Shown here in pieces: positions 27,186 through 36,883 of a stretch of 64,000 nt of DNA (its first letter is position 1; each line of letters starts with the position of its first letter). Position numbers and translations under genes: made by a program. The notes under the pieces are model-generated. The model was not told where the DNA came from, did no database searches, and saw only the letters and a program-made list of their open reading frames with translations. This DNA comes from UBA11891 sp049890035 (GTDB lineage Bacteria > Bacteroidota > Bacteroidia > Flavobacteriales > Flavobacteriaceae), in assembly GCA_049890035.1 (NCBI GenBank), contig JBMHCG010000029.1:62001-126000 (forward strand), written 5' to 3'.

Positions 27186-27596
27186 ATGAAAAACACCAAA
27201 GAAAAGGAACATTATATCAAGTTGATTTACAAAATGTGTGAAGAAGAGCAGCCGGTGACGGTGTCTAGTTTGTCCCATCGCCTGGGTGTTTCCAAATCTT
27301 CGGTAAGCAATATGTTAAAAAAACTCGTGCAAATGGGATGGGTAGATACCGCTCCCTATCAACCAATAGCGCTAACAGCGCAAGGGAAACGCATGGCAGA
27401 TAAAGTGGTTGCCAAGCACCGACTTATTGAATCTTTTTTGGTAGAGATCATGGGTTTTGAATCGGATGCGGTTCATTTGATTGCAGAAGAATTGGAACAT
27501 GTCGATGCCCCATTGTTTTTTAGAAGGGTCAAAGAAATGCTCTCACAGCATCACAAAGATCCACATGGATCAGCCATACCTAAAATTGATTTTTAA
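27186..27596 (+). CDS. DtxR/MntR-family metal-dependent transcriptional repressor
   Basis: A 136-residue regulator: winged-helix DNA-binding domain (about 1-65; SHRLGVSKSSVSNMLKKLVQMGW) and the metal-binding dimerisation domain (about 70-136; VVAKHRLIESFLVEIMGF, EELEHVDA, ending DPHGSAIP). There is no C-terminal SH3/FeoA domain, so it resembles MntR in size. Metal ligands would come from His, Glu and Cys/Met in the second domain; specificity for Mn or Fe cannot be settled. The divergent TonB receptor is the obvious target. The AT-rich gap holds no dyad I trust. Confidence 0.92.
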   Translation: MKNTKEKEHYIKLIYKMCEEEQPVTVSSLSHRLGVSKSSVSNMLKKLVQMGWVDTAPYQPIALTAQGKRMADKVVAKHRLIESFLVEIMGFESDAVHLIAEELEHVDAPLFFRRVKEMLSQHHKDPHGSAIPKIDF

Positions 27597-27623
27597 AGAA
27601 TACAGTTCGTGCAGGAGCTCCCC

Positions 27624-28520
27624 TCACTGCAGTTTGGCTTGTAGATTCTTTTTGAAATAATCCATGCTATCTAAGACACTTTGCATGGAATTAACTGCAA
27701 AATTACCCCCTTGTTCCAAATAGTAATACTCCATGCCTGATCGCTCTGGGTCGGGTAACATTTGGACGTAATCAATGGAACCATTGCCCAATTCAGTATA
27801 GTCCCTTGTTTCTTTGTCCATATCCTTAATATGCCACATAACAAACCGACCTGGGTCTTGGTTTACTAACGCCATGGGAGTTTTTCCTGAATGTACGACC
27901 CAGTACATATCCATTTGCCATTTGACCCATTTGGGATTTGTTTTTTCTACCAAAATATCAAAGCCTGTTTGCCCATTCCAATCCTCAAATTCGTATCCGT
28001 GATTGTGGTAAGCAAAACCAAGGCCCGCCTCAAATACTTGTTGTCCTATTCGGTTCAGTAAGATGGCTAAACGTTGAAACCCTTCAGGATTGCGTCGATC
28101 AGGATGTACCCAGGGCCAGGTTATATAACGGGAGTCTAATGTTTTTGCCGCTTTAATACAGCGATCTACAAACCAGTATAAGGTTTCATCATCGGCATCA
28201 AAATAATCTGAAAAGCCGTAGTGACCACTGGTCGTAGTCAGTTGTAACCGATCAAGAAGGGCTTTAAATTCAGCTACTTCGTAGCCGTAAATACGGTTGG
28301 TTTGTGGATCAAAGCCATAGGTTTCAAAATCTTCATATCCCATTTGTTTCAGCTTGATCAACGTGCCTTCCGGATCTTCTGCCATAGCATCTCTAACGGT
28401 AAACAATTGCAGTCCTATTTTATATCGTTTGTTTGTGAAACCACCCAATGCATAGGCCCCCGTACAGGTAGTTCCGGCTACTATCAAGCTGCTATTTTGA
28501 AGAAATTTGCGTCGTTGCAT
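27624..28520 (-). CDS. Sugar phosphate isomerase/epimerase family protein (TIM barrel), exported
   Basis: A 298-residue AP-endonuclease-2-like TIM barrel. The N-terminus carries a Tat-like signal (MQRRKFLQNSSLIVAG). Barrel motifs are IGLQLFTVRDAM, a GHYG segment, AYHNHGYEFEDWNG, the QMDMYWVVHSG region and the metal-ligand WHIKDMD followed by a Glu. The family covers xylose isomerase-like and inosose dehydratase-like enzymes; substrate unknown. Its 3' end faces dtxR. A second, unrelated-sequence member lies at 33695. Exported members suggest carbohydrate modification in the periplasm. Confidence 0.85.
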   Translation of the reverse strand: MQRRKFLQNSSLIVAGTTCTGAYALGGFTNKRYKIGLQLFTVRDAMAEDPEGTLIKLKQMGYEDFETYGFDPQTNRIYGYEVAEFKALLDRLQLTTTSGHYGFSDYFDADDETLYWFVDRCIKAAKTLDSRYITWPWVHPDRRNPEGFQRLAILLNRIGQQVFEAGLGFAYHNHGYEFEDWNGQTGFDILVEKTNPKWVKWQMDMYWVVHSGKTPMALVNQDPGRFVMWHIKDMDKETRDYTELGNGSIDYVQMLPDPERSGMEYYYLEQGGNFAVNSMQSVLDSMDYFKKNLQAKLQ

Positions 28521-28590
28521 AGATCATATTTTAGTGAAAAATATAAAAATAAGGTTGAAAGGATAGTACTTTGAGCAAATAAAGAAAGTT

Positions 28591-28622
28591 AAACTCCCAG
28601 CTGCTACAGCGGCTGGGAGTTT
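28591..28622. terminator. Strong hairpin between trpB2 and the sugar-isomerase gene
   Basis: Perfect 11-bp stem (28591-28601 with 28612-28622) and ten-base loop, starting about 60 bases past the trpB2 stop. There is only a three-T end, so it is an imperfect intrinsic terminator or a processing/stability hairpin. Confidence 0.45.
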
Positions 28623-28682
28623 AAGCCAAGTGAATCCCAAAGCAGGGTGGCTGGCTCTTGCTGTCCCAGGCACATTAATGCA

Positions 28683-30045
28683 TCAGGGAATCTGTGGCGT
28701 ATCTAGTTTTGCCAATGAAGCTTGAATTTCAGCCTCACTTAACTCGTGTTTCACAATTTTCCCATCAAAATAATCTTGATAGGCTTTCATATCAAAATTG
28801 CCGTGTCCACATAAATTGAAAAGAATGGTTTCCGACTTGCCTTCTCGCTTGCAACGTTCGGCTTCTGCAATTGCTGTAGCAATGCCGTGTGTGGCCTCCG
28901 GTGCGGGAATGATGCCTTCTGCTTGCGCAAATGTCACCCCAGCATCAAACACTTCCAAATTGTCGTGTGCTCTGGCTTCGATGAGTTGATCTTTGAGTAA
29001 TTGACTTACAATAACACCCGCTCCATGATAACGCAATCCACCGGCATGGATTGGAGCAGGAACAAAATCATGACCTAGGGTGTACATCGGGAGTAATGGT
29101 GTCATACCTGCTGTATCGCCAAAATCATACCGAAAGACACCCTTTGTCAACTTTGGGCAAGAAGCAGGTTCACTGGCAATACACCGAATGGACTTGCCTT
29201 CGTCAAAATTTAATCTTAGAAATGGAAAAGCCAATCCTGCAAAGTTGGATCCGCCTCCAAAGGGAGCAATCACAACATCCGGAAGATCACCAGCAATTTC
29301 CATCTGTTTGATGGCTTCCTGGCCAACAATTGTTTGATGGAGTTTCACGTGATTTAGAACACTCCCTAAGGCGTATTTTGTCGTCTCATTTTGTACGGCA
29401 CTTTCTATAGCTTCTGAAATAGCAATTCCCAGGGATCCTGTTGTATCTGGATGTTCTGAAAGGATTTTCTTTCCAATTTCAGTCGCCGCAGAGGGAGAAG
29501 GGTGAACCGTTGCTCCCCAGGTATTCATCATGACCTTTCGATAGGGTTTGTGATCAAAGGATAGTTTGACCATATATACTTCACATTCAATACCAAAGTG
29601 TTGACAAGCAAAGCTCAGTGCACTACCCCATTGTCCAGCACCAGTTTCGGTGGTGATTTTTTTAACCCCCCTCCATTTTATTGTAGTATGCTTGGGGAAC
29701 AGCGGTGTTGGGTTTGTGCGACCCTGTTGGGCTGGTACCCTCATATTTGTAATAAATTTTGGCTGGTGTGTCAAGTACTTTTTCGAGGTTATGGGCTCGA
29801 TACATCGGTGTGGGTCGCCACAGGGAATAGATGTGTCTCACCTCATCTGGGATGGCCACATACTTGTCGGTGGTAACTTCTTGTTTGATGAGTTCCATTG
29901 GAAACAGGGGAGCCAAAGCCTCTGGACCGATAGGTTCTTTTGTTGCTGGGTGAAGCGGTGGTAAAGGCTTGTTCGGCATATCCGCTACAATGTTATACCA
30001 CTGTTCTGGGATGTCTTTTTCTTCTAAGAGAATTTTTCGTTGCAT
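28683..30045 (-). pseudogene. Tryptophan synthase beta-like protein (TrpB2), frameshifted
   Basis: Two overlapping minus-strand frames together encode one TrpB2-type PLP enzyme (COG1350-like, about 450 residues). The N-terminal part starts at 30045 (MQRKILLEEKDIPE), contains the PLP-lysine motif GSHKPNTA with Lys111, and stops at about residue 127 after NKMEGG. The rest continues in another frame from VKKITTETGAGQWG to the stop at 28683 and includes FGGGSNFAGLAFP and LFNLCGHGNFD. The break lies at a run of six G (29666-29671); five G would restore GVKK. Either a real inactivating indel, a sequencing error or a phase-variable tract. TrpB2 forms Trp from indole or Ser without a tight TrpA partner. 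Confidence 0.85.
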
Positions 30046-30116
30046 GATTTTATGGTTTTTCTAAGAAATAGTAGATATTAATATATCGAATCTTGGGAAA
30101 TGATTTCTTCATCCCC

Positions 30117-30145
30117 TTTGATATATAGTTCTACTAATATATTTA
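30117..30145 (+). promoter_or_regulatory. Candidate promoter for the Asp-box exoprotein gene
   Basis: TTTG (30117-30120), 17-base spacer, TATATTTA (30138-30145), one mismatch to TAnnTTTG, 27 bases before the ATG at 30173. Confidence 0.5.
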
Positions 30146-30172
30146 ATACATTAGAAAAATGAAAAATTTGGA

Positions 30173-33100
30173 ATGATGAAACGAATTGTTTTTTACTTAA
30201 CTGCGGTAGCAGTGTTGTTTTTATCCTTTGATGGATGGGCACAACGCAAAAAAAATAAAGCCACAAAAGATGCTTTAAAAGAAATTCCCCTGGAGGCATT
30301 TGAATTTCGATCTGTAGGTCCTGCCTTTTTATCGGGTCGTATTGCTGACATTGTTTTTCATCCGAACAACGATAATGTTTGGTATGTGGCAGTGGGCTCG
30401 GGAGGTGTTTGGAAAACGGAAAATGCAGGTACTACTTGGACCCCTTTATTTGATAAACAGGCTTCTTATTCAACCGGTTGCATCACTCTGGATCCGCAAA
30501 ATCCTGCAACGGTATGGGTAGGAACGGGCGAGAATGTCGGGGGTCGTCATGTGGCTTATGGAGATGGCATTTATCGTTCTCAAGACGGGGGTAAAACCTG
30601 GCAAAATAGAGGATTAAAAGCCTCTGAACACATTTCTAAGATCATTGTACACCCAGACAATTCCAACGTCGTTTGGGTGGCAGCCCAGGGGCCTCTTTGG
30701 AACAAAGGGGGAGAACGCGGGGTGTATAAAACGACCAATGGTGGCCAAACGTGGAAACGGGTATTGGGGAACAATGAATGGACTGGGGCTACAGACCTTA
30801 TGATCGACCCAAGAAATCCACAGGTTTTGTATGCAGCCACTTGGGATCGACACCGAACCGTTGCCGCTTTGATGGGTGGCGGCCTTGGATCTGGGATACA
30901 CAAATCCACGGATGGTGGCGAGACCTGGCAAGCATTGTCCAATGGCTTACCAAAGTCCCATATGGGTAAAATAGGGCTCGCCATTTCTCCACAACAACCC
31001 GATGTTATCTATGCTGCCATTGAGTTGGATCGTACCACTGGTGGTGTCTATCGTTCGGCAGATCAGGGCGCTTCCTGGAAAAAAATGTCCAATGCCGTTT
31101 CAGGTGCCACGGGTCCACACTATTATCAAGAACTGTATGCCAGTCCACATAAATTTGACCGACTCTATTTGATGAATGTCCGTGTATTGACTTCTGATGA
31201 CGGTGGTAAAACTTTTGTGCAATTGAAAGAGAATAAAAAGCATTCGGACAATCATGTGATGGTGTTTAAAAAAGACGACCCCAATTATTTGATGTTGGGG
31301 ACAGATGCTGGGATTTACGAAAGTTTTGATTTGGCTGAAAATTGGCGGTACCACAAAAATTTACCTTTAACACAGTTTTATAAGGTAGCGGTAAATAATG
31401 CCGAGCCATTTTATCACATATTTGGTGGAACACAGGACAATGGTTCTGCTGGCGGTCCTTCGGCCACTGATGAGCGCGAAGGGATCAGCAACAAGCATTG
31501 GTATAAAACCCTATTTGCTGACGGACATCAATCAGCAACAGACCCAGAATACAATGATATCATTTATGCAGAGACCCAACAAGGTGGTCTTCATCGTATT
31601 GATTTGACAACAGGGGAACAGGTTTTTGTCCAACCCCAAGCCGATCTGGGCGATCCACACGAGCGTTTTAACTGGGATGCCCCCATACTGGTTTCACCCC
31701 ACGACCCTGCAACTTTGTATTTCGCTTCTTACCGGGTTTGGAAATCAGAAAATAGAGGCGATGATTGGACCGCCATTTCTGGTGATTTAACGCGCAATGA
31801 AGAAAGACTTTCGCTACCGATTATGGGGCGTAAACAATCCTGGGACAATGCCTGGGATGTTGGGGCGATGTCCAATTACAACACCATCACTTCGCTGAGC
31901 GAGTCACCCTTGGTTCAGGGATTGATCTATGCCGGTACAGACGACGGATATATACAAGTCACCGCCAATGGTGGCCAAGATTGGTCAGCCATTCCTGTCA
32001 ATCAGCTGGGTCTGCCTGCCCGAAGTTTTGTCAATGATATCAAGGCTGATTTACACGATCCCAATACAGTGTATGTTGTACTTGACAATCACAAAGAAGG
32101 CGATTTTAACCCTTACCTGTACAAGAGTGTTGACCGAGGAAAAACATGGACATCACTTTCTAAAAACCTCCCCAAGCGAACTTTGCTATGGCGATTGGTG
32201 CAAGATCATGTCAACCAAAATCTATTCTTCTTGGCCACCGAGTTTGGGGTGTATACCTCATTGGATGGCGGAATTAATTGGCAAAAACTACCCGGTACGC
32301 CGAATATGGGCTTTAGAGATTTGGTTATTCAAAAAAGAGAAAATGACCTGGTGGCCGCATCTTTCGGTCGTGGGTTCTTTGTTTTAGATGATTATAGTGC
32401 TTTGCGTGAGATGACCCCTGCTGTGTTGCAAGAAAAAGGAAAACTCTTTGCTCCCAGACCCGCCAAATGGTATGTACCCAGGAGTAATCTAGGAAACACA
32501 GGAGCCGATTTTTACATCGCCAAAAACCCTGAGTTTGGTGCGGTATTTACCTATCATTTGGCAGGGGATTTTACCACAAAAAAAGCCGCACGTAAAAAAC
32601 GAGAAAAAACCCTTAACAAAAAAGGAGCTGATATTCCTTTTCCCGGTTATGCAGCTTTGGATGCAGAAAACAACGAAAAAGCGGCGCAAGTTTGGGTGAC
32701 CATTCAAGACAGTGAAGGGAATGTGATTCGCCATTTGCAGCAAAAAGCAAAAAAGGGAACCCATCGAATTGCTTGGAATTTACGTCATGCCAGTACGGCG
32801 GCCATCAATCCAGATCGGAAAGCTTCCCGTTGGAACAGCAGTGGCCCCATGGTCATACCAGGGACCTACTTGGCCCAATTGGCCTTGGAGCAAAATGGGA
32901 TTGTCACCCCATTGGGAGAAGCGGTTTCCTTTGCTGTGCGGCCCATTAGAGAAGGCGTGCTAAATGGAGTAGATTTTGCGACTTTAGACAGCTATCGCAA
33001 AGCATATACGGAAGTTCAAAGACAGCTGCAAATGGTACAGGACAAATTCGACAAGGCTGAGAAAAAGCACAAAGGTCTGATCAAAGCAGCAGCACAAACC

Positions 33101-33427
33101 CCCTTGAAACCCGGTGCTTTTGCAGCCGATTTACACGCTATTCAACAAGCGATGACGGCTTTAAAAAGACAAGCTGAAGGCAGCCCAGCACGGGAGGAAA
33201 TAGGGGAGCGCAATCCACCTTCCATCAGAACCCATCTACGGGCAGCTGCTCGCGGATTGTCTACCACCTATGGTCCAACAGCTTTGCATCGTAAAGGTTT
33301 GGAAAAGGCTAAAGCCATGATCAGTACGCTTCAGCCTGAACTGGAAAAGATTGCACAACAATTACAAGCTCTTGATCAAAAATTAAAGACTGCAGGGGCA
33401 CCCTATATTCTTGGTCAGGATCGCTAA
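30173..33427 (+). CDS. Large exported BNR/Asp-box (VPS10/sortilin-like) propeller protein
   Basis: A 1084-residue secreted protein: signal peptide about 1-23 (ending GWAQ), then a long beta-propeller region (about 45-730) with repeated Asp-box motifs of the S/T-x-D-x-G-x-T-W type (SQDGGKTW, TTNGGQTW, STDGGETW, SADQGASW, SVDRGKTW, SLDGGINW). After about 790 come a beta-sandwich-like segment (VIRHL, GTHRIAWNLRHAS) and a helical Lys/Ala-rich C-terminus (about 925-1084). Proteins of this layout are often labelled glycosyl hydrolases, but I see no proof of catalysis. An ATG at 30176 is an alternative start. A clear terminator follows. Confidence 0.88.
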   Translation: MMKRIVFYLTAVAVLFLSFDGWAQRKKNKATKDALKEIPLEAFEFRSVGPAFLSGRIADIVFHPNNDNVWYVAVGSGGVWKTENAGTTWTPLFDKQASYSTGCITLDPQNPATVWVGTGENVGGRHVAYGDGIYRSQDGGKTWQNRGLKASEHISKIIVHPDNSNVVWVAAQGPLWNKGGERGVYKTTNGGQTWKRVLGNNEWTGATDLMIDPRNPQVLYAATWDRHRTVAALMGGGLGSGIHKSTDGGETWQALSNGLPKSHMGKIGLAISPQQPDVIYAAIELDRTTGGVYRSADQGASWKKMSNAVSGATGPHYYQELYASPHKFDRLYLMNVRVLTSDDGGKTFVQLKENKKHSDNHVMVFKKDDPNYLMLGTDAGIYESFDLAENWRYHKNLPLTQFYKVAVNNAEPFYHIFGGTQDNGSAGGPSATDEREGISNKHWYKTLFADGHQSATDPEYNDIIYAETQQGGLHRIDLTTGEQVFVQPQADLGDPHERFNWDAPILVSPHDPATLYFASYRVWKSENRGDDWTAISGDLTRNEERLSLPIMGRKQSWDNAWDVGAMSNYNTITSLSESPLVQGLIYAGTDDGYIQVTANGGQDWSAIPVNQLGLPARSFVNDIKADLHDPNTVYVVLDNHKEGDFNPYLYKSVDRGKTWTSLSKNLPKRTLLWRLVQDHVNQNLFFLATEFGVYTSLDGGINWQKLPGTPNMGFRDLVIQKRENDLVAASFGRGFFVLDDYSALREMTPAVLQEKGKLFAPRPAKWYVPRSNLGNTGADFYIAKNPEFGAVFTYHLAGDFTTKKAARKKREKTLNKKGADIPFPGYAALDAENNEKAAQVWVTIQDSEGNVIRHLQQKAKKGTHRIAWNLRHASTAAINPDRKASRWNSSGPMVIPGTYLAQLALEQNGIVTPLGEAVSFAVRPIREGVLNGVDFATLDSYRKAYTEVQRQLQMVQDKFDKAEKKHKGLIKAAAQTPLKPGAFAADLHAIQQAMTALKRQAEGSPAREEIGERNPPSIRTHLRAAARGLSTTYGPTALHRKGLEKAKAMISTLQPELEKIAQQLQALDQKLKTAGAPYILGQDR

Positions 33428-33445
33428 TTCTTTTACATAAAATTC

Positions 33446-33475
33446 AAAACCTCTAAGGCAACTTAGAGGTTTTTT
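33446..33475 (+). terminator. Intrinsic terminator after the Asp-box protein gene
   Basis: 12-bp stem (33446-33457 with 33462-33473), GCAA tetraloop and T-run to 33475, beginning 19 bases after the stop codon. Confidence 0.88.
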
Positions 33476-33694
33476 AATGTGTGATAATTTCCTACCAAAA
33501 ATCTTTTTTAAACAACTTTTCTAGAATAAACATTACCAAGACAAGGTTTTTGTATATTTTTTCTTGACATTCACGTTTTGAGCCGATCAGAGCTTACTAA
33601 TATTAAATTAACAATGATCAAACAATTGACACGATTTGATTCTTTTAATACAAACATAAAGCGTACATCTTCGCTTTACCATTGAACACAAACC

Positions 33695-34681
33695 ATGAAG
33701 AAAATATTCAAAACTACTTTTGCCGTACTCATACTCCTTGTTTCAGTCCGTTGTAACAATACCCGAATGGCACCTTATAAAATGAAAATAGGCGTACAGA
33801 CGTGGTCTTTTCGTACCATGGAAGACCAAAGTCCTTTGGCCATCTTGTCTTACGTTAAAAAATCAGGAGTTCAATATGTTGAACTGATGGGAAACCATGC
33901 GGAACCGTTTGCGGGTGCCCCAAAAAATCCAATGTCGGATACTACTTACAGGCCTATTTTATACAAACGTTACCGAAAAGAAGTCCTGACCGAAGAAGAG
34001 CAAGTTTTGGCTGCAGCATTTGACCAAAAAATGGCAGCGTTTAGAAAAGATAAAGCGGCTTGGTACAAAACGGTTGATTATAGCTTATTTGATAGTTTAA
34101 AAAACCTGTATGCTGCAGAAGGAATCAAAATATTTGCCTTCAAGCCACGCGTTTTTGGAAAAGAGAATAGTGATGCAGCCATTCGATACGGGATGCAAGC
34201 AGCCTTAGCTTTGGGTGCAGATCATGTCACCTTAGAACATCCAGAAGACGATGCCCATACCCAACGCCTTGCAAGCTTGGCAGAAGAGGTTGGAATTGAT
34301 GTGGCCTATCACGGACACGAACAACAAACCCCCGTTTTATGGGATACCGCAATTACCCAATCCAAAAGGAATAAAATGAATCTTGATTTTGGACATTATA
34401 TCGCAGCAGAAAATGAAAATGCGGTCAATTTTATTGCTGAAAAAGGTGCTTTTATGGCCAGTATGCATCTCAAAGACCGACAAAAGAAATCCAATGGAGG
34501 GGGCAACTTGGCCTGGGGACAAGGTGATACCCCCATCGGTGATGTGGTTCGAATGATTGCCAAAAACAAATATGAATTTCCCGTTACCATAGAGGTGGAA
34601 TATGATATGCCAGAGGGATCCGATCCTGTTGCAGAGGTAAAAAAATGTAAAGCCTATATTGAAAAAGCATTATCGAATTAA
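33695..34681 (+). CDS. Sugar phosphate isomerase/epimerase family lipoprotein
   Basis: A 328-residue TIM-barrel protein with a lipoprotein signal ending VSVRC. Motifs are MKIGVQTWSF, the metal-binding VTLEHPED, VAYHGHEQQTPV, MNLDFGHYIA and SMHLKDRQ, then GDTPIGDVVRM and TIEVEYD. An insert of about 60 residues rich in charged positions (about 75-130) separates the first two strands. It is probably anchored facing the periplasm, acting on sugars or polyols; the substrate is unknown. Confidence 0.85.
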   Translation: MKKIFKTTFAVLILLVSVRCNNTRMAPYKMKIGVQTWSFRTMEDQSPLAILSYVKKSGVQYVELMGNHAEPFAGAPKNPMSDTTYRPILYKRYRKEVLTEEEQVLAAAFDQKMAAFRKDKAAWYKTVDYSLFDSLKNLYAAEGIKIFAFKPRVFGKENSDAAIRYGMQAALALGADHVTLEHPEDDAHTQRLASLAEEVGIDVAYHGHEQQTPVLWDTAITQSKRNKMNLDFGHYIAAENENAVNFIAEKGAFMASMHLKDRQKKSNGGGNLAWGQGDTPIGDVVRMIAKNKYEFPVTIEVEYDMPEGSDPVAEVKKCKAYIEKALSN

Positions 34682-34728
34682 CTGCCTTTTACCAAATTAA
34701 TATTTGACGAATCCATTCATAAGTTCCC

Positions 34729-35347
34729 ATGCCATTAGACAATTGGATCATTTATATAACTACCGTTTTCATCTTGATGAGTACACCTGGCCCCAGCCAT
34801 TTGTTAATGCTCTCGAGCAGTGCTCAAAATGGATTTAAACTCTCCATTGCTACAGCATTGGGCGATCTTTCAGCCAACCTACTGCAAATGTGCGCTGCAG
34901 GCCTTGGAATCGGAACCTTGGTAGTTTCTTCTACTAAGGCATTGAATACCGTGAAATGGGTGGGGGTATTTTATTTGATTGGGTATGCTTTATACCTGTT
35001 AAAAAGTGCACATTCCAGGAATCTATCGAAAGGTCAATCCGTTATAAGAAAATCCAACAGAAATTTTTTTTTCAGGGTTTTATAACCGCTGCATCCAACC
35101 CAAAAGCAATTTTATTTTTTGCTGCCTTTTTTCCACAATTTATTTCGTTTGAAGGAAATTTTTGGATACAATTATTGTTTTATCCTTAACCTACTTGATT
35201 CTTGATAGCGTATTTTTGTTAGGTTACGGGTTGATAGCAGATCGATTAGTTTCATTAGTAAACAGTCACTCTCATACTTGGATACATTCAGCTAGTGGTG
35301 TTCTTCTATTGATAGCAGCATTGTTTTTGGGGTTAAAGCAGATATAG
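34729..35347 (+). pseudogene. LysE-family amino acid exporter, two frameshifts
   Basis: Three consecutive frames together make one LysE/RhtB-type exporter of about 206 residues. Segment 1 (34729-35063) has MSTPGPSHLLMLSS and GDLSANLLQMCAAGLG. Segment 2 (from the T-run at 35064-35072) has QGFITAASNPKAILFFAAFFPQF. Segment 3 (about 35171-35347) has VLSLTYLILDSVFLLGYG. Each junction needs one added base: the first fits nine T where ten are expected, the second lies near 35165-35177 with no long homopolymer. As it stands the product would end at residue 118. Two independent lesions favour a decaying gene, though sequence error is possible. Confidence 0.85.
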
Positions 35348-35440
35348 AAATGCGGTAAGCTTGTTTGACGAAAGCAAGTCCTTTTTGCCCTCTTGTTTTT
35401 GTTTCTTTCAATTTAAAAAACACAAACAACGGTGCGCATA

Positions 35441-35472
35441 TTGGGTGCTATGTAAATTAAATTTTATATTTA
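35441..35472 (+). promoter_or_regulatory. Candidate promoter for the acidic lipoprotein gene
   Basis: TTG (35441-35443), 21-base spacer, TATATTTA (35465-35472), 19 bases before the ATG at 35492. Confidence 0.5.
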
Positions 35473-35491
35473 CGAATATAATCAGTAAATC

Positions 35492-36883
35492 ATGATAAAA
35501 AATATTCTAGGCTCTAGTCTTTTTTTAGCAGTCATCCTACTTGTTGGTTGTGCCAAGGAAGACCCGGGTAATCCTGTTGATGTTCAATTCGAATTTGATG
35601 CCGTCGGTTCGGTATCGGAACAAACTGTGGAAGAAGCCAAGAAAACAATCAATGGAAAATGGGATGTTAATGCTTCCCCATCGACCTCCAAAAGAAATAG
35701 TAGTTGTAATTTCTATGGTGTTGAATTTACAGAGGATCGCTATGCCTTGCGGTTCGATATTGAAGGATTTGACCCAAATACTGGAGAAAACTTGGACGAG
35801 TCCATTTATGCTTACGGACCTTATACTTTGGTTGAAGGTACTGACGGTAATGTCACTGCTGTAGAACTTTTTGAAACCATAGAAGGTATTGATTACAAGA
35901 TTGCTACTCTGACAGACATTGTAGTAGAAGAGAATGCAGGCGAACTCAATGCCGATTTTACTGTAGATTTTAATTTGCCCGATGACATTGCAGAAGATTT
36001 CCCTTGCGGGAACCTTTCTGGGGACTACTCAGCAGATAAAGACGAGCCTGTAGTAAGTGAAGAAGCAGGTAGTGGAAATACCAACTTTGCCAAATTGGTT
36101 AATGCCTGGCGATTGACCAGCGTAGAAATCGATGGAGAAGAAGAAGATATTGAACTTTTTGTTGCTGAAGATTTTGCTGACTTAGATGAAGAAGCATTAT
36201 GTGATGAAATATACGGGGCTGTTCTCCCTGACGATCCAAATATTGAGGTGGAGGCTTTATATGAACAACTTGAGATTCAAGCCCAAGAAATTTATGCGAA
36301 TGCTGGTGTTACTATTGATTTGGAAACGGTTAATGAAACCCTGGATGCTCTTTGGAGCACGATAAATGATAATTCCACAGAAGAAGAATTTTTGGCTGTC
36401 GAAGCACAAGCAGCCGTTATTTATGCTCAATTAGAAATTGTTGAATCATTAGCATCTGAAATAGAAGCGCTGACTCAGGGGGTTGTAGCAGAAGCTGAGG
36501 CAATTTTTGCAGAATATGAAGCAAACCAGCCAAGTGAAGAAGAGTGGGAAGCATTGGGTGAACAATGTGGGAATGCTATTGAAACAGCAGCAAGAGAACT
36601 GGCACAAAGCATTGAGGCTGAAATTGAGGTTACTTTCTCTGCATTTGGAACCTATATCTTTGCTGTTTCTATTGATGACGAAACTGTGGCAGTGGATGTA
36701 AACGATTGGGAATTCACCAATACCGACCAAACACGTATGTTGGTAGATGGAGAAACAAACCTTATCATAGATAGAATCACAGACACTGAATTACGCATCA
36801 TTGAAGAAGTAAATGAGACAGATGAAGAAAGTGGTGATTCAGATGAATACACAGTGGTTTGGAGATTCACTCGTATCAATTAA
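35492..36883 (+). CDS. Acidic lipoprotein of unknown function, two lipocalin-like segments around a helical insert
   Basis: I do not recognise a named family for this 463-residue protein. It has a lipoprotein signal with Cys20 followed by AKED, a surface-export type of start. Residues about 50-180 and the end (about 378-463) are beta-rich; NGKWDV at 54-59 and LVNAWRLTSVEIDG at 202-214 look like the opening strand of lipocalin-like domains, and VVWRFTRIN closes the second. Between about 215 and 375 the second domain is interrupted by a very acidic, Ala/Glu-rich helical stretch, probably a coiled coil. The composition is strongly Glu/Asp-biased. It stands alone. Confidence 0.75.
   Translation: MIKNILGSSLFLAVILLVGCAKEDPGNPVDVQFEFDAVGSVSEQTVEEAKKTINGKWDVNASPSTSKRNSSCNFYGVEFTEDRYALRFDIEGFDPNTGENLDESIYAYGPYTLVEGTDGNVTAVELFETIEGIDYKIATLTDIVVEENAGELNADFTVDFNLPDDIAEDFPCGNLSGDYSADKDEPVVSEEAGSGNTNFAKLVNAWRLTSVEIDGEEEDIELFVAEDFADLDEEALCDEIYGAVLPDDPNIEVEALYEQLEIQAQEIYANAGVTIDLETVNETLDALWSTINDNSTEEEFLAVEAQAAVIYAQLEIVESLASEIEALTQGVVAEAEAIFAEYEANQPSEEEWEALGEQCGNAIETAARELAQSIEAEIEVTFSAFGTYIFAVSIDDETVAVDVNDWEFTNTDQTRMLVDGETNLIIDRITDTELRIIEEVNETDEESGDSDEYTVVWRFTRIN

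Noticed and set aside
33614..33685. A 23-codon open frame with ATG before the lipoprotein-type sugar isomerase gene, followed by an AAAGCG/CGCTTT hairpin.
   Set aside because: No ribosome-binding site, no recognisable peptide and a chance frame of this size is common; kept only as a note.
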